From contig NZ_MWSJ01000002.1 in the NCBI RefSeq assembly GCF_002237755.1, positions 62,001 through 126,000 of the forward strand: a DNA stretch of 64,000 nt, written 5' to 3'. The notes beneath the pieces are model-generated. The model was not told the origin of the DNA. It made no database searches and saw only the letters and a program-made list of their open reading frames with translations. This document shows, one piece after another, positions 26,108 through 35,214 of this stretch. The DNA comes from Lysinibacillus sp. KCTC 33748. GTDB taxonomy: Bacteria; Bacillota; Bacilli; Bacillales_A; Planococcaceae. The position numbers and the translations under genes were made by a program. Position 1 is the stretch's first letter, and every line of letters begins with the position of its first letter.

Positions 26108-27073
26108 ATGCAGCAAGTAGATGCAATTATTGTTGGAGGAGGCCCATGTGGTTTAGCAGCAGCAATAGCCTTGCAAAATATTGGTTTAAAGCCAATTGTC
26201 ATTGAAAAAGGAAATATCGTAAATGCGATTTATAATTACCCTACACATCAAACTTTTTTTAGTACGAGTGAACGACTAGCTATCGGCGATGTCCCTTTTA
26301 TTATTGAAGGACGTAAACCAAAGCGAAACCAAGCACTTGTTTATTATCGAGAAGTTGTGCGTTTGAAGGATATCCAAGTAAATCGCTTCGAGAAAGTAGA
26401 TAGCGTTGTGAAAAATGGAGAGATGTTTACAGTAACGACAGATAAAGAAGTTTATACAACAGCTTATGTTGTGATTGCAACAGGCTACTATGACCATCCA
26501 AATTATTTAAACATTCCAGGTGAGAAATTACCGAAAGTCTACCATTACTTTAAAGAGGGACATGAATTTTTTGATACTGATGTTCTTGTAATAGGCGGAA
26601 AAAATTCGGCAGTAGATGCAGCGCTTGAGTTGAATAAGGCAGGAGCTCGCGTTACTGTTGCCTATCGTGGTAGTGAGTATTCACCTAGCATCAAGCCATG
26701 GGTTTTACCAGAATTTGAAGGACTAGTACGAAATGATGAAGTCCAAATGCATTTCAATACAAATATACTGGAAATCCGTGAGCAGGAGGTCGTAATAGAA
26801 ATTGATGGCAGCAAGAAAACTATAAAAAATGATTTTGTTTTTGCGATGACAGGCTATCATCCTGATCATTCATTTATTCGAGCAATGGGTGTCTCTATTG
26901 ATGATGAAACGGGTCGTCCGTTCTTTAATCCGGAAACTATGGAAACAAATGTAGAAGGATTATTCATTGCAGGAGTTATTGCAGCTGGAAATAATGCCAA
27001 TGAAATTTTTATTGAAAATGGTCGTTTCCATGGCGATTGTATTGCGAAGACAATTGTAGAAAAAGAAAAATAG
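26108..27073 (+). CDS. ypdA: Bacillithiol disulfide reductase YpdA
   Basis: A 321-residue FAD/NADPH oxidoreductase that recycles oxidised bacillithiol. It has the FAD-binding GGGPCGLAAA (residues 10-19, with the Cys found in YpdA proteins), NADPH-binding VIGGKNSAVDAALE (about 162-175), and the C-terminal GLFIAGVIAAGNNANEIFIENGR segment. The start has GATAGGAG upstream. A terminator follows. The ypdA-ansA-prsW-sleB neighbourhood follows other bacilli. Confidence 0.92.
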   Translation: MQQVDAIIVGGGPCGLAAAIALQNIGLKPIVIEKGNIVNAIYNYPTHQTFFSTSERLAIGDVPFIIEGRKPKRNQALVYYREVVRLKDIQVNRFEKVDSVVKNGEMFTVTTDKEVYTTAYVVIATGYYDHPNYLNIPGEKLPKVYHYFKEGHEFFDTDVLVIGGKNSAVDAALELNKAGARVTVAYRGSEYSPSIKPWVLPEFEGLVRNDEVQMHFNTNILEIREQEVVIEIDGSKKTIKNDFVFAMTGYHPDHSFIRAMGVSIDDETGRPFFNPETMETNVEGLFIAGVIAAGNNANEIFIENGRFHGDCIAKTIVEKEK

Positions 27074-27080
27074 CAATAGG

Positions 27081-27119
27081 AGCTGTATAGGCAAGTAAGC
27101 TGCTTATACAGCTTTTTTT
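27081..27119 (+). terminator. Terminator after ypdA
   Basis: AGCTGTATA pairs with TATACAGCT, followed by seven T. It lies 7 bp after the ypdA stop. Confidence 0.87.
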
Positions 27120-27154
27120 CGGAAAGAGGAGCCGAAGTGACGGATATAGATAGA

Positions 27155-27227
27155 GGTGGCTCATCCAACGCTCCCTATGAAAGGCCCACCAGAAACGGAA
27201 ATCAACCCCACGTTATGATGATGATAA
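27155..27227 (+). repeat. Family A repeat, right-end fragment
   Basis: Only the right end of the family is present: GTGGCTCATCCAACGC, AGAAACGGAAATCAACC and the inverted end TGATGATGATAA. The left and central parts are missing. Confidence 0.7.
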
Positions 27228-27273
27228 GTAATTTCTCTAATCAAATCGAAGTTGATAAAAAAGGTGTGAAGGA

Positions 27274-27465
27274 ATGATTGAATTATATTGGTTGATAAGT
27301 TATTTTGTAGGGAACTTTATGAGGGCCTGTTTTGTTGGAAAAGTATATGGTGTTAATTTACAGGAAGAAAGAAGTAAAAACCTAGGGGCTAGAAATGCAG
27401 GTAGTGTGATTGGAAAAGGTGCTTTTTGTTGCAGCATTACAAGCTTTTCCAAAAAGATATGGACA
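27274..27465 (+). pseudogene. Truncated plsY-like acyltransferase gene
   Basis: The first 50 or so codons resemble the N-terminus of PlsY (acyl-phosphate glycerol-3-phosphate acyltransferase): a hydrophobic YWLISYFVGNFM, then VGKVYGVNLQEE, and KNLGARNAGSVIGKGAF, matching the GSGNxGATN-type motif. PlsY normally has about 190-200 residues. Here similarity stops near 27430, where a family B repeat follows, and no later PlsY segments appear. The conserved glycine-serine part is also altered (ERSKNLG), so it is probably dead. Confidence 0.65.
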
Positions 27466-27724
27466 GTTAAAGCTTCCGGCGGATGTCACGGAATCTGAAA
27501 TGAATTCTTAGGGGATGTTAGCCGTTATCGCATCCATGCGATAACGGCTAACTGACCTGCATCGGTAAAAACGCCACGTCCTGTGGCATTACCGCAATGA
27601 CCGACATCGTGTCGGCCCTCGTGTTGCTGACGCTACGTTAGCACTGCGCTTTCGCACAAAAAGCATCTGCAGGCCAAAGCACAAAGTCGATTCCGGACGC
27701 AATTATGCCGAGGCATAATTGATA
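27466..27724 (+). repeat. Family B intergenic repeat, left-truncated long subtype
   Basis: It begins at GTTAAAGCTTCCGGCGGATG and lacks the usual left end. It carries a perfect 17-bp hairpin with a 2-nt loop (27519-27554, GTTAGCCGTTATCGCAT and its complement), GCCACGTCCTGTGGC, CCGACATCGTGTCGG, the core module (GACGCTACGTTAGCACTGC), and ends with CGATTCCGGACGC and the terminal hairpin. It abuts the broken plsY-like gene. Confidence 0.9.
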
Positions 27725-27931
27725 ACATTGCAGCAGCTATCATTCATGCACTATCACGTTTCAACTATGCTCATCACTTTACAGCTTCCTAAGGATTTAG
27801 CAAATCTGCAGAGAGATTTAAATTTAAATGGTTTTTATGTTCATGCGGATAGCCAATACTTACGTCGAAGAAAAATCGTACAGCTGTCTGTTATTCAGCC
27901 GGATTTTTATAGCAATCAATCGGTTACATAA
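27719..27931 (+). pseudogene. Unidentified ORF fragment after the repeat
   Basis: An open frame of 70 codons begins within the repeat end and has no ribosome binding site. The segment after residue 25 (LANLQRDLNLNGFYVHADSQYLRRR) looks protein-like, so it may be the tail of a disrupted gene. I cannot link it to PlsY or name it. Confidence 0.2.
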
Positions 27932-27996
27932 TATTTTAGGTTATGATAAGCAAATTATAGATGCATAAGCCAACGTGAATATCGAATACATTAGCC

Positions 27997-28965
27997 TTAC
28001 ATGAAAAATTCTTTTAAATCAATAGGCGCTCCAACTTTATTGAGCCCAATTAATAATTTTAATCGAGCCTTTTGACCATTAATGCCGGTTGCAAATATAG
28101 CTCCTAGATCTTCGAGCATTTTGCCACCACCATCATAGCCGTAGACACCTTCTGCGATACCATTAAAACAGCGGGATACGAGTATAACTGGAATACCGCG
28201 CTCTATAAGACTTTCAATACCTTTCACTACTGATGGAGGGACGTTGCCTTGTCCAAGGCCTTCTAATACAACGCCATCATATTTACATGCTAATACTACA
28301 TCAAGTAAATCAGCCTCCATGCCAGCGTACACTTTCAGCATGGCTACTCGTTTTGATAATCCATCAATATCTACATGTTGACGGCCGATAGGAGCATGAT
28401 GAAATAAAATTCTTGATTTTGTAATAAGTCCGATCGGGCCATACTGAGGTGACTGGAAGGTATTTACTGAACTAGTGCTTGTTTTTGTAGTATTAACAGC
28501 AAGGTGGACTTCGTCATTCATGGCAACGAGAACACCTTTCTCGCGAGCTTCTTCATCTACAGCTACACGAACGGCTTCTACTAAATTATAAACACCATCT
28601 GCACCAAGTTCGTTTGAGGAGCGCATGGCACCTGTTAAAACAATAGGAATTGATAAATCGGTCGTTAACTCTAAAAAGTATGCTGTTTCTTCTAATGTAT
28701 CAGTACCATGGGTGATGACAACGCCATCAATTTTCTCCTCTGCAACTTTTTCGATAATAAGATTACGTAATTTAAGCATTTCTTTTTGAGTAATATGTGG
28801 TGATGGGAGGTTAAATGCCTCCATTTCAATAATTGTTGCGAGCGCATCAAGTTTACTACTTTCCTTCATAAGAGGATTTTCCTTGTTAGGCATAACGGCA
28901 CCTTCATCGCTCATCGCCATAGATATTGTTCCACCTGTATGAATTAATAAAATTGTTTTTTTCAT
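27997..28965 (-). CDS. ansA: L-asparaginase AnsA
   Basis: A 322-residue enzyme hydrolysing asparagine to aspartate and ammonia. The first catalytic motif is HTGGTISM (residues 9-16, nucleophile Thr) and the second HGTDTLEETA (about 86-95). Substrate-loop residues near TGAMRSSNELGADG are typical. No signal peptide is present, so it should be cytoplasmic. The start has AAAAGGAG about 14 bases upstream, a long spacing. It lies on the opposite strand to its neighbours. Confidence 0.92.
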   Translation of the reverse strand: MKKTILLIHTGGTISMAMSDEGAVMPNKENPLMKESSKLDALATIIEMEAFNLPSPHITQKEMLKLRNLIIEKVAEEKIDGVVITHGTDTLEETAYFLELTTDLSIPIVLTGAMRSSNELGADGVYNLVEAVRVAVDEEAREKGVLVAMNDEVHLAVNTTKTSTSSVNTFQSPQYGPIGLITKSRILFHHAPIGRQHVDIDGLSKRVAMLKVYAGMEADLLDVVLACKYDGVVLEGLGQGNVPPSVVKGIESLIERGIPVILVSRCFNGIAEGVYGYDGGGKMLEDLGAIFATGINGQKARLKLLIGLNKVGAPIDLKEFFM

Positions 28966-29302
28966 AAAAAATAATATCTCCTTTTAAAAAGTTTTGTGTC
29001 ATAACATGGTATAATAATAGCAGTTTATCTTCATGTAACAGATGTTTTTTGTCGGAAAATGTCACAATAGTTTTCCGCCTATGACATACGATATACTTTT
29101 TGTCTAATAACCGACAGAATAAATAAACATAGGCTATGAAATTTTACATCCTGCAAAATGCTAAAGTTAACCAACATTGTGAGGCGGACGCTTCACTTTC
29201 GTATAAAAAACATTGTTGGGAAAGTCAGAAGGATGTCACGAATTTTAAAATCTTAACATCATTATGTCAAGGTGAAATTGATTTTTGAAAGGGGCCGGCA
29301 TC
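28966..29302 (+). other. Intergenic region between divergent ansA and prsW
   Basis: It contains an AT-rich promoter region for ansA, a TCGGAAAA/TTTTCCG hairpin near 29055-29078 and a degenerate family B fragment further right. No gene is supported here. Confidence 0.4.
29168..29246 (+). repeat. Degenerate repeat fragment (core module and part of family B)
   Basis: GACGCTTCACTTTCGTAT and AAAACATTGTTGG match the shared core, and GGATGTCACGAAT matches family B. The ends are not recognisable. Confidence 0.5.
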
Positions 29303-29977
29303 ATGATCATCTTATTATCAGCTGCCATTGCTCCCGGTTTAGCGCTTTTTAGTTACTTTTATTTGCGCAATCAGATGGCAACGGAGCCAAGAAGAACCTT
29401 ACTTCAAACGTTTTTGTATGGCGCATTTTTAACGTTCCCAATCTTGTTCTTACAATATGTACTAACAGAGGAAGGGGTCTTTCGATATCTTTATCTACAA
29501 GATGTAGTTTTTTCGAGTGTAGTTGAAGAGTTTTTTAAATGGTTTATTCTGTTAATCGCAATCTACAATCATGTAGAATTCGATGATCCTTATGATGGCA
29601 TACTGTATGGTGCAAGCATATCTCTTGGTTTTGCCACGATTGAAAATGTGCTTTATTTATTTTCTTTCGGTTTAGATACTGCTTTTATGCGTGCATTATT
29701 ACCTGTATCGAGTCATGCTTTGTTCGGTGTTGTAATGGGCTATTATTATGGACGTGCCAAGTTTTCAAAGTTTGCAAAGACGAAAGAAATGATTGCTATG
29801 GCGCTTTGTGCACCGGTAGTATTACACATTTTATATAATACAATTTTATCATTTAAAGGCTATTGGGTATATTTAATGATACCTTTTATGCTATTTTTGT
29901 GGTGGTTTGGGCTACGAAAAGTCAAGCTTGCTCACTATCACCTAGTACAACATTTGCATATGCACAAAAAAATATAA
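29303..29977 (+). CDS. prsW: Membrane protease PrsW
   Basis: A 224-residue polytopic membrane protease. In B. subtilis PrsW makes the first cut in the anti-sigma factor RsiW, releasing sigma-W under envelope stress. The catalytic glutamates are visible in SSVVEEFFKWF (about residues 69-79), with the conserved FATIENVLYLF and a histidine-rich SSHALFGVVMGYYYG segment. About seven hydrophobic segments are present. I chose ATG 29303, with GAAAGGGG upstream. A sigma-W-type promoter at yuaF-floT in this window fits an active pathway. Confidence 0.9.
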   Translation: MIILLSAAIAPGLALFSYFYLRNQMATEPRRTLLQTFLYGAFLTFPILFLQYVLTEEGVFRYLYLQDVVFSSVVEEFFKWFILLIAIYNHVEFDDPYDGILYGASISLGFATIENVLYLFSFGLDTAFMRALLPVSSHALFGVVMGYYYGRAKFSKFAKTKEMIAMALCAPVVLHILYNTILSFKGYWVYLMIPFMLFLWWFGLRKVKLAHYHLVQHLHMHKKI

Positions 29978-30010
29978 AGCGTAGAAATCTAAAAAAGATT
30001 TCTGCGCTTT
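29976..30010 (+). terminator. Terminator after prsW
   Basis: AAAGCG-T-AGAAATC pairs with GATTTCT-G-CGCTTT, followed by TCTATTTTTT. It overlaps the last bases of prsW. Confidence 0.82.
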
Positions 30011-30023
30011 TCTATTTTTTAAA

Positions 30024-30053
30024 TGTATAAAAAGTGTCGTTTGTTTCAAGCTA
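30024..30053 (+). promoter_or_regulatory. Possible sigma-G promoter of sleB-ypeB
   Basis: TGTATA, a 17-bp spacer, then CAAGCTA. This fits the sigma-G pattern (TGHATR and CATxxTA) apart from the third -10 base. sleB-ypeB is a forespore operon in B. subtilis. Confidence 0.45.
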
Positions 30054-30074
30054 TGAAAAAAAGGAGTGATGATA

Positions 30075-30896
30075 GTGCGTTTAGTAAGCATAATTTTTGC
30101 TTTGATGTTGGGGATTAGTATATTCGCTATTCCGCAAAATGACGCCATTGCATTTACCGAGCAACAGATTTCTCGTGGTGCTTATGGAGATGATGTAATT
30201 GAGCTACAGGCAAGGCTACAATACTTAGGGTTTTATAAAAGTAAAATTGATGGCAAATTTGGCTATAACACATATTGGGCTTTACGAATTTTCCAAGAGA
30301 AATATGGTTTACCAGTAGATGGAATAGCCGGTGCTAAAACTAAAAAAACTTTATCAGGTTATTCAGATTACGATGAAGGATGGGTCAAAGCGCAATTAAA
30401 TGCAGGAAATCAATTCACCTATTATGGTGGTACGCCACTTGAACAGCAAGTGAAAACAAACACTGGCGGCGGTGGAGGTGGCGGTAAAAGTAGTGGTAGT
30501 AGTAATAATAATGGGACTAAAACTCAACTACCTCCAAAGTATACTGACAGAGATGTACAGTTAATGGCGAATGCGGTTTATGGTGAAGCTAGGGGAGAAC
30601 CTTATGAAGGTCAAGTGGCTGTAGCAGCTGTTATTTTAAATCGTTTGGAAAGTCCTGAATTCCCAAATACTATTTCAGGTATTATTTTCCAACCGCTAGC
30701 GTTTACTGCGGTGGCAGATGGACAAATTTGGCTTGAACCAAATGAACGTGCAAAAGAAGCGGTTCTTGATGCTATGAATGGATGGGATCCTTCAGAAAAT
30801 GCACTTTATTATTTTAATCCGAAAACAGCTACAAGTAAGTGGATTTGGTCACGAGCTCAAATTAAACGAATTGGAGAACACATTTTCTGTTCATAA
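30075..30896 (+). CDS. sleB: Spore cortex-lytic enzyme SleB
   Basis: A 273-residue secreted hydrolase that degrades spore cortex during germination. It has a signal peptide (residues 1-27), a peptidoglycan-binding domain (about 30-95, SRGAYGDDVIELQARLQYLGFY), a Gly/Ser/Asn-rich linker (about 125-150) and the catalytic hydrolase-2 domain (about 160-273). That domain has NAVYGEARGEPYEGQVAVAAVI, with the catalytic Glu. I chose GTG 30075, eight bases after AAGGAG. Starts at 30066 or 30069 are too close to that site. It is followed by ypeB in the usual operon. Confidence 0.94.
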   Translation: MRLVSIIFALMLGISIFAIPQNDAIAFTEQQISRGAYGDDVIELQARLQYLGFYKSKIDGKFGYNTYWALRIFQEKYGLPVDGIAGAKTKKTLSGYSDYDEGWVKAQLNAGNQFTYYGGTPLEQQVKTNTGGGGGGGKSSGSSNNNGTKTQLPPKYTDRDVQLMANAVYGEARGEPYEGQVAVAAVILNRLESPEFPNTISGIIFQPLAFTAVADGQIWLEPNERAKEAVLDAMNGWDPSENALYYFNPKTATSKWIWSRAQIKRIGEHIFCS

Positions 30897-30911
30897 GAAA
30901 GGAGGAAAAAA

Positions 30912-32195
30912 ATGAGAACTATGCTCGTTATACTCACTGCGGCAGTTATTGGCTTAGGGGCATATAGCATTAATATGCACGGAAAAAATGCAAGTTTACA
31001 ACGTACTGTGCTAGCTCAGTACACGGATAATTTAACGGATGCATCTGAGAAATTATCGCATCTACAAAGAGCTGTTTCACAATCTCTATTGTTTCGAGAT
31101 GATCAAGCGATTCACAATGAGTTAGATTCTGTTTGGCGACTAAGCTCTGACGTTCGATCTTCTATGTCGAATATTCCTATCGGGCAAGAAATGTCGAACG
31201 ACTGGCTAAGTTACCTAGGGCGCCTAGGAGATGAGGCTAAGAAAACATCTAAAACAGGTGATTACCAAGCTTGGCGAGAAAAAATGCCACAAGTCTCTAC
31301 AAATTTACAATCACTTTCAGATGAGTGGTCAGCTGCAACAGTAGATTTTTATAAAAATAACGGTAAAATGGATGTCTGGTTACGACAAGTAGATACGAAG
31401 AACCCTAATACAACATTTGATAATGTACAAAAGACATTAAAGGATTACGGCGAAAAAGATTTCCCACTTACATTAAGTGAATCGGATTGGCAGAAAAAAA
31501 TAGAGCTTAAAGCATTACAAGACTCAGTCATTACTGAAAAAGAAGCATTGGAAAAAGTAAAACAATTATTCCCTATCATAAAAGATGCAACATTTACTGT
31601 TACAAAAAGTAGCGATACTGCACCATATCCGTTTTATCACATCCAATTCCACCAAGGCATTCGTTTAGGATATGTCGATCTAACAGAAAAGGGTGGGCAT
31701 TTAATTTCCTACTTAGTGGAACGTCCGGTAGATGAAGCTAGGGTATCGCAGGATGAAATTATGAAAAAAGCTGAAGAATATGTAAAGCGACTTGGAATGA
31801 ATGACGTTGCGTTTGTGGAAACTCGTGAAAATCATCAAGCATGGCATGTGACATTTGCGCGGGTTCACCCTGGTGATAATGCATTGGTTTATGCGGATGG
31901 GGTGCAATTAAAACTTGCTAAGGATACAGGCGAGTTACTTGGTGCAAATGCGATGGAATATATTCAGGAAGAGACGATTAAGCAACAAACAGCAAAACCA
32001 ATTGATTGGAAAACTTTCTTTGATGCCGACGTGAAAGTAGAAGAAGTAAGAAAAATTTATACAGATAATGGTCAATTTGAACAGCGCCTTTGTTATGAGG
32101 TAATTGCGGTACGTGATAAAAATACGCAAGAAACGTTCAGAATTGTTATTGACGCAGAAAATCACAATGTTTTGAAAGTGGAATATTTAACGTAA
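30912..32195 (+). CDS. ypeB: Germination protein YpeB
   Basis: A 427-residue protein needed for SleB stability and localisation in the spore. An uncleaved N-terminal membrane segment (3-20) is followed by a helical N-terminal domain (about 25-190) and PepSY-type repeats in the C-terminal half (EALEKVKQLFP, DEIMKKAEEYVKRLG, and a last one near 360-420). The start has GAAAGGAGG upstream. It lies 15 bp after sleB, the conserved pair. Confidence 0.93.
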   Translation: MRTMLVILTAAVIGLGAYSINMHGKNASLQRTVLAQYTDNLTDASEKLSHLQRAVSQSLLFRDDQAIHNELDSVWRLSSDVRSSMSNIPIGQEMSNDWLSYLGRLGDEAKKTSKTGDYQAWREKMPQVSTNLQSLSDEWSAATVDFYKNNGKMDVWLRQVDTKNPNTTFDNVQKTLKDYGEKDFPLTLSESDWQKKIELKALQDSVITEKEALEKVKQLFPIIKDATFTVTKSSDTAPYPFYHIQFHQGIRLGYVDLTEKGGHLISYLVERPVDEARVSQDEIMKKAEEYVKRLGMNDVAFVETRENHQAWHVTFARVHPGDNALVYADGVQLKLAKDTGELLGANAMEYIQEETIKQQTAKPIDWKTFFDADVKVEEVRKIYTDNGQFEQRLCYEVIAVRDKNTQETFRIVIDAENHNVLKVEYLT

Positions 32196-32280
32196 CATAA
32201 GAAAAAACTACCAGTTTTTATATAGCCAGAATGGGCATCTCATGCGATAATAAAGTATATTTGTGTTCGAGGAGATGCTC

Positions 32281-32940
32281 ATGGAAATAAAAATTGGTAC
32301 TCAATTAGAACTTGAACCAACTTATACAGAGAGTGTTGAAAAATTTCGCTGTAAAGTTGTAGAACAAACTGAAAATATTATTTACATCGATTATCCAATA
32401 AATGTTGCCACAAACAAAACAGCTTTTTTAATAGATGGATCTGAGTTTAGAGCAACTTTTCGCACGGATGATAAGCAATCATTTGCTTTTAGTACTGAAG
32501 TGGTTGGGCGTAAAGCTGGTAACATTCCTATGATTATGTTGCATTGTCCAATGGAAGATGACTTTATTAAAATTCAGCGTCGTGAATATGTACGTGTGGA
32601 AACGCCTGTAGATATAGCGATACAGTTTCAAGATGCCAAATATCAGCTAGTAACAACGGATATTAGCGCAGGTGGTCTGGCAGTTCTCTTGAAAGGGGCA
32701 ATTAAATTTCAAGCTGGTGATGATGTTCAGTTAACAATCGTTTTACCATATGCCAACGGAGATGTTAAATACGTGATTACGAATGCGACGGTTGTTCGTA
32801 TATTCGAAAAAGATGCCCAAAAAATGGCCACTATACAACTATCAGATACTGATGATGTAGACCAACAGCATATTGTTCGTTTCTGCTTTGAACGTCAGTT
32901 AGTGAATCGTCGTAAAGAAATAAATCCTTTTGATGATTGA
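32281..32940 (+). CDS. motI: PilZ-type flagellar brake MotI (YpfA)
   Basis: A 219-residue c-di-GMP receptor. The N-terminal YcgR-like domain spans about 5-95. The C-terminal PilZ domain has the RxxxR motif RREYVR (about 105-110) and DISAGGLAV (about 133-141), both needed for c-di-GMP binding. In B. subtilis MotI acts as a clutch on MotA. I chose ATG 32281, with GAGGAG six bases upstream. The gene keeps its position after ypeB and before cmk. A family B repeat lies in its 3' UTR. Confidence 0.9.
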   Translation: MEIKIGTQLELEPTYTESVEKFRCKVVEQTENIIYIDYPINVATNKTAFLIDGSEFRATFRTDDKQSFAFSTEVVGRKAGNIPMIMLHCPMEDDFIKIQRREYVRVETPVDIAIQFQDAKYQLVTTDISAGGLAVLLKGAIKFQAGDDVQLTIVLPYANGDVKYVITNATVVRIFEKDAQKMATIQLSDTDDVDQQHIVRFCFERQLVNRRKEINPFDD

Positions 32941-32958
32941 TTTTTTCGCTTATTAATT

Positions 32959-33149
32959 GATCAGTGAGATGAATGCAGATTTAAGTTGCTTTTCAGCGGA
33001 TGTCCAAAAACCCGCTGAAATAGAGGAACTCGGTCTAAGAACGCCACGTCCTGTGGCATTTTTACCGAAATGACCGATATCAGTCGTCCCTCGTGCAGGA
33101 CAAATCACAAAGTAGATTCTGGACGCAATTATGCCGAGGAATAATTGAT
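32959..33149 (+). repeat. Family B intergenic repeat, short subtype
   Basis: It contains TTTTCAGCGG/CCCGCTGAAA, ACGCCACGTCCTGTGGC, ACCGAAATGACCGATATC and the right end GATTCTGGACGC with the ATTATGCCGAGGAATAAT hairpin. The core module is missing. It lies between the motI stop and a terminator, so it should be transcribed with motI. Confidence 0.85.
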
Positions 33150-33193
33150 AGGAAGTTTACACACCTTCAACTCGAGTAGTAATTAGATTTTAG

Positions 33194-33222
33194 AAAGCCC
33201 TCTCCTTGAAGAGGGCTTTTTT
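33194..33222 (+). terminator. Terminator downstream of motI and its repeat
   Basis: AAAGCCCTCT pairs with AGAGGGCTTT around a 6-nt loop, followed by T. It ends 38 bp before cmk. Confidence 0.85.
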
Positions 33223-33259
33223 ATGATACAATATGGTGTGATAGAAAGTAGGGGGAAAT

Positions 33260-33934
33260 ATGAAGAAAAACATTCAAATTGCGATTGACGGACCTGCTGG
33301 CGCTGGGAAAAGCACAATCGCAAAAATCGTTGCAGAGGCACTTAAATTTACTTATATCGATACAGGTGCTATGTATCGTGCTGTCACGTATAAAGCAATG
33401 CAACAAAACATACATTTAGATGATGAAACAAAATTAGCAGAAATGCTTGCATCTAGCACAATTGACTTAAAGCCTTCTTCTCAAGGACAATTAGTCTTTT
33501 TAGATGGAAAGAATGTTTCTGCTGAAATTCGATCAAATGAGGTAACTTCATCTGTTTCACAAGTAGCAGCTCATGCTAAAATACGCGAACTATTAGTAAA
33601 GCAGCAACAAAAGCTTGCAGCTAATGGCGGTGTAGTGATGGATGGGCGCGATATTGCTACACATGTATTAAAAAATGCAGAACTAAAAATATTTATGTCT
33701 GCAACTGTAGAAGAGAGAGCAAGACGTCGTTTTATTGACAATCAAAAGCGAGGAATTGAATCTACCGTTGAAAAGCTTCAAGAAGAAATTGCCCTGCGCG
33801 ATAAAATGGATAGCGAGCGTGAAGCATCACCACTAATTCAAGCAGAAGATGCCATATTTTTAGACACGACAGCATTGTCAATTGATGATGCAGCACAGGC
33901 CATTTTAAAATTAGCGCAAGAAAAAATGCTGTAA
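33260..33934 (+). CDS. cmk: Cytidylate kinase
   Basis: A 224-residue kinase making CDP and dCDP. It has the P-loop GPAGAGKST (residues 11-19), the nucleotide-binding DTGAMYRAVTY, MDGRDIATHV (about 127-136) and RARRRF. The start has GTAGGGGG upstream. It keeps its position between motI and the S1-like gene. Confidence 0.95.
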   Translation: MKKNIQIAIDGPAGAGKSTIAKIVAEALKFTYIDTGAMYRAVTYKAMQQNIHLDDETKLAEMLASSTIDLKPSSQGQLVFLDGKNVSAEIRSNEVTSSVSQVAAHAKIRELLVKQQQKLAANGGVVMDGRDIATHVLKNAELKIFMSATVEERARRRFIDNQKRGIESTVEKLQEEIALRDKMDSEREASPLIQAEDAIFLDTTALSIDDAAQAILKLAQEKML

Positions 33935-34036
33935 ATCCAAAAATTTCAGACATTTTTTGAATTTAAAGGATTTATTTTTGTCTTTGTCTTCAATATCGAA
34001 TAAAATAGTAAGGGAAGATGCGAAGGAGGGTTACAT

Positions 34037-35173
34037 ATGTCTGAAGAAATGAACAATGTAGAACAAACGTTTAACGAAGGTGATATCGTCAAGGGTATTG
34101 CTGAGCAGGTTGATGAAAAAGCGGTAACTGTTTCAATCCCAGGTGCACCATTTGACGGTATTGTACCGATAAGTGAGTTATCAAGCTTACACATTGAAAA
34201 AGCGTCTGACGCCATCTCTGTCGGAGATGAGTTGGAATTGATGATTACAAAAGTTGAAGAAGAAAACTATGTATTATCAAAACGTAAAGTAGATGCTTTA
34301 AAAGCATGGGATACACTCGAGCAAAAATTCAACGCTGAGGAAATTTTCGAAGCGGAAGTAAAAGATATTGTTAAGGGTGGTCTTGTCGTAGATTTAGGAG
34401 TACGTGGCTTCGTTCCAGCATCCCTAGTAGAAGACTACTTTGTTGATGATTTTGAAGACTATAAAGGTAAGTCTCTTAACTTTAAAATTGTTGAGCTTGA
34501 TAAAGAAAAAAATCGCTTGATTTTATCACATCGTGCTGTAGTGGAAGCTGAAAAAGCTTCTCAAAAGAAAGATGTTATTAACCAAATTAAAACTGGCGAT
34601 GTTTTAGACGGTAAAGTACAGCGTATTGCATCATTTGGTGCCTTTATTGACCTTGGTGGTATTGATGGCCTTGTGCATATTTCACAAGTGTCTCATGAGC
34701 ATGTGAGTGATGTGAGTGAGGTTTTATCAGAAGGACAAGAGGTGAAGGTGAAAGTCCTTTCTGTAGACCCAGCAAATGAGCGTATTTCGTTATCTATTAA
34801 AGAAACGATTCCTGGTCCTTGGTCGAACATTGAAGAGCGTGCAGCTAAAGGTACAGTGTTAGATGGAAAAGTAAAACGTCTTACTTCTTTCGGAGCATTT
34901 GTGGAAGTTTTCCCAGGTGTAGAAGGTTTAGTGCATATTTCGCAAATCGCGCATAAGCACATTAATACGCCTCATGAAGCTTTAAAAGAAGGACAAGAGG
35001 TACAGGTGAAAGTGCTTGACGTAAATGCTGAAGATGGCCGCTTAGCATTAAGCATTAAAGATTTACTTGAAAATCCTGAGGCAGAGGAAGTAATCGACTA
35101 TGAATTACCAGAAGAAAACACAGGTTTCTCTTTCGGTGATGTCATTGGCGATAAGCTGAAAAACTTTAAATAA
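34037..35173 (+). CDS. ypfD: S1-domain RNA-binding protein (YpfD, RpsA homologue)
   Basis: A 378-residue protein with four S1 RNA-binding domains starting near residues 14 (GDIVKGIAEQ), 101 (EEIFEAEVKD), 188 (GDVLDGKVQRIASFGAFIDL) and 273 (GTVLDGKVKRLTSFGAFVEV). Low-GC bacteria have this shorter relative of ribosomal protein S1. It is usually annotated rpsA but is not essential in B. subtilis. The start has GAAGGAGGG upstream, and a terminator follows 8 bp after the stop. Confidence 0.93.
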   Translation: MSEEMNNVEQTFNEGDIVKGIAEQVDEKAVTVSIPGAPFDGIVPISELSSLHIEKASDAISVGDELELMITKVEEENYVLSKRKVDALKAWDTLEQKFNAEEIFEAEVKDIVKGGLVVDLGVRGFVPASLVEDYFVDDFEDYKGKSLNFKIVELDKEKNRLILSHRAVVEAEKASQKKDVINQIKTGDVLDGKVQRIASFGAFIDLGGIDGLVHISQVSHEHVSDVSEVLSEGQEVKVKVLSVDPANERISLSIKETIPGPWSNIEERAAKGTVLDGKVKRLTSFGAFVEVFPGVEGLVHISQIAHKHINTPHEALKEGQEVQVKVLDVNAEDGRLALSIKDLLENPEAEEVIDYELPEENTGFSFGDVIGDKLKNFK

Positions 35174-35180
35174 ACATGAC

Positions 35181-35214
35181 AAGCGAGGATACAGTTTGTG
35201 TCCTCGCTTTTTTA
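35181..35214 (+). terminator. Terminator after ypfD
   Basis: AAGCGAGGA pairs with TCCTCGCTT, followed by six T. Confidence 0.9.
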
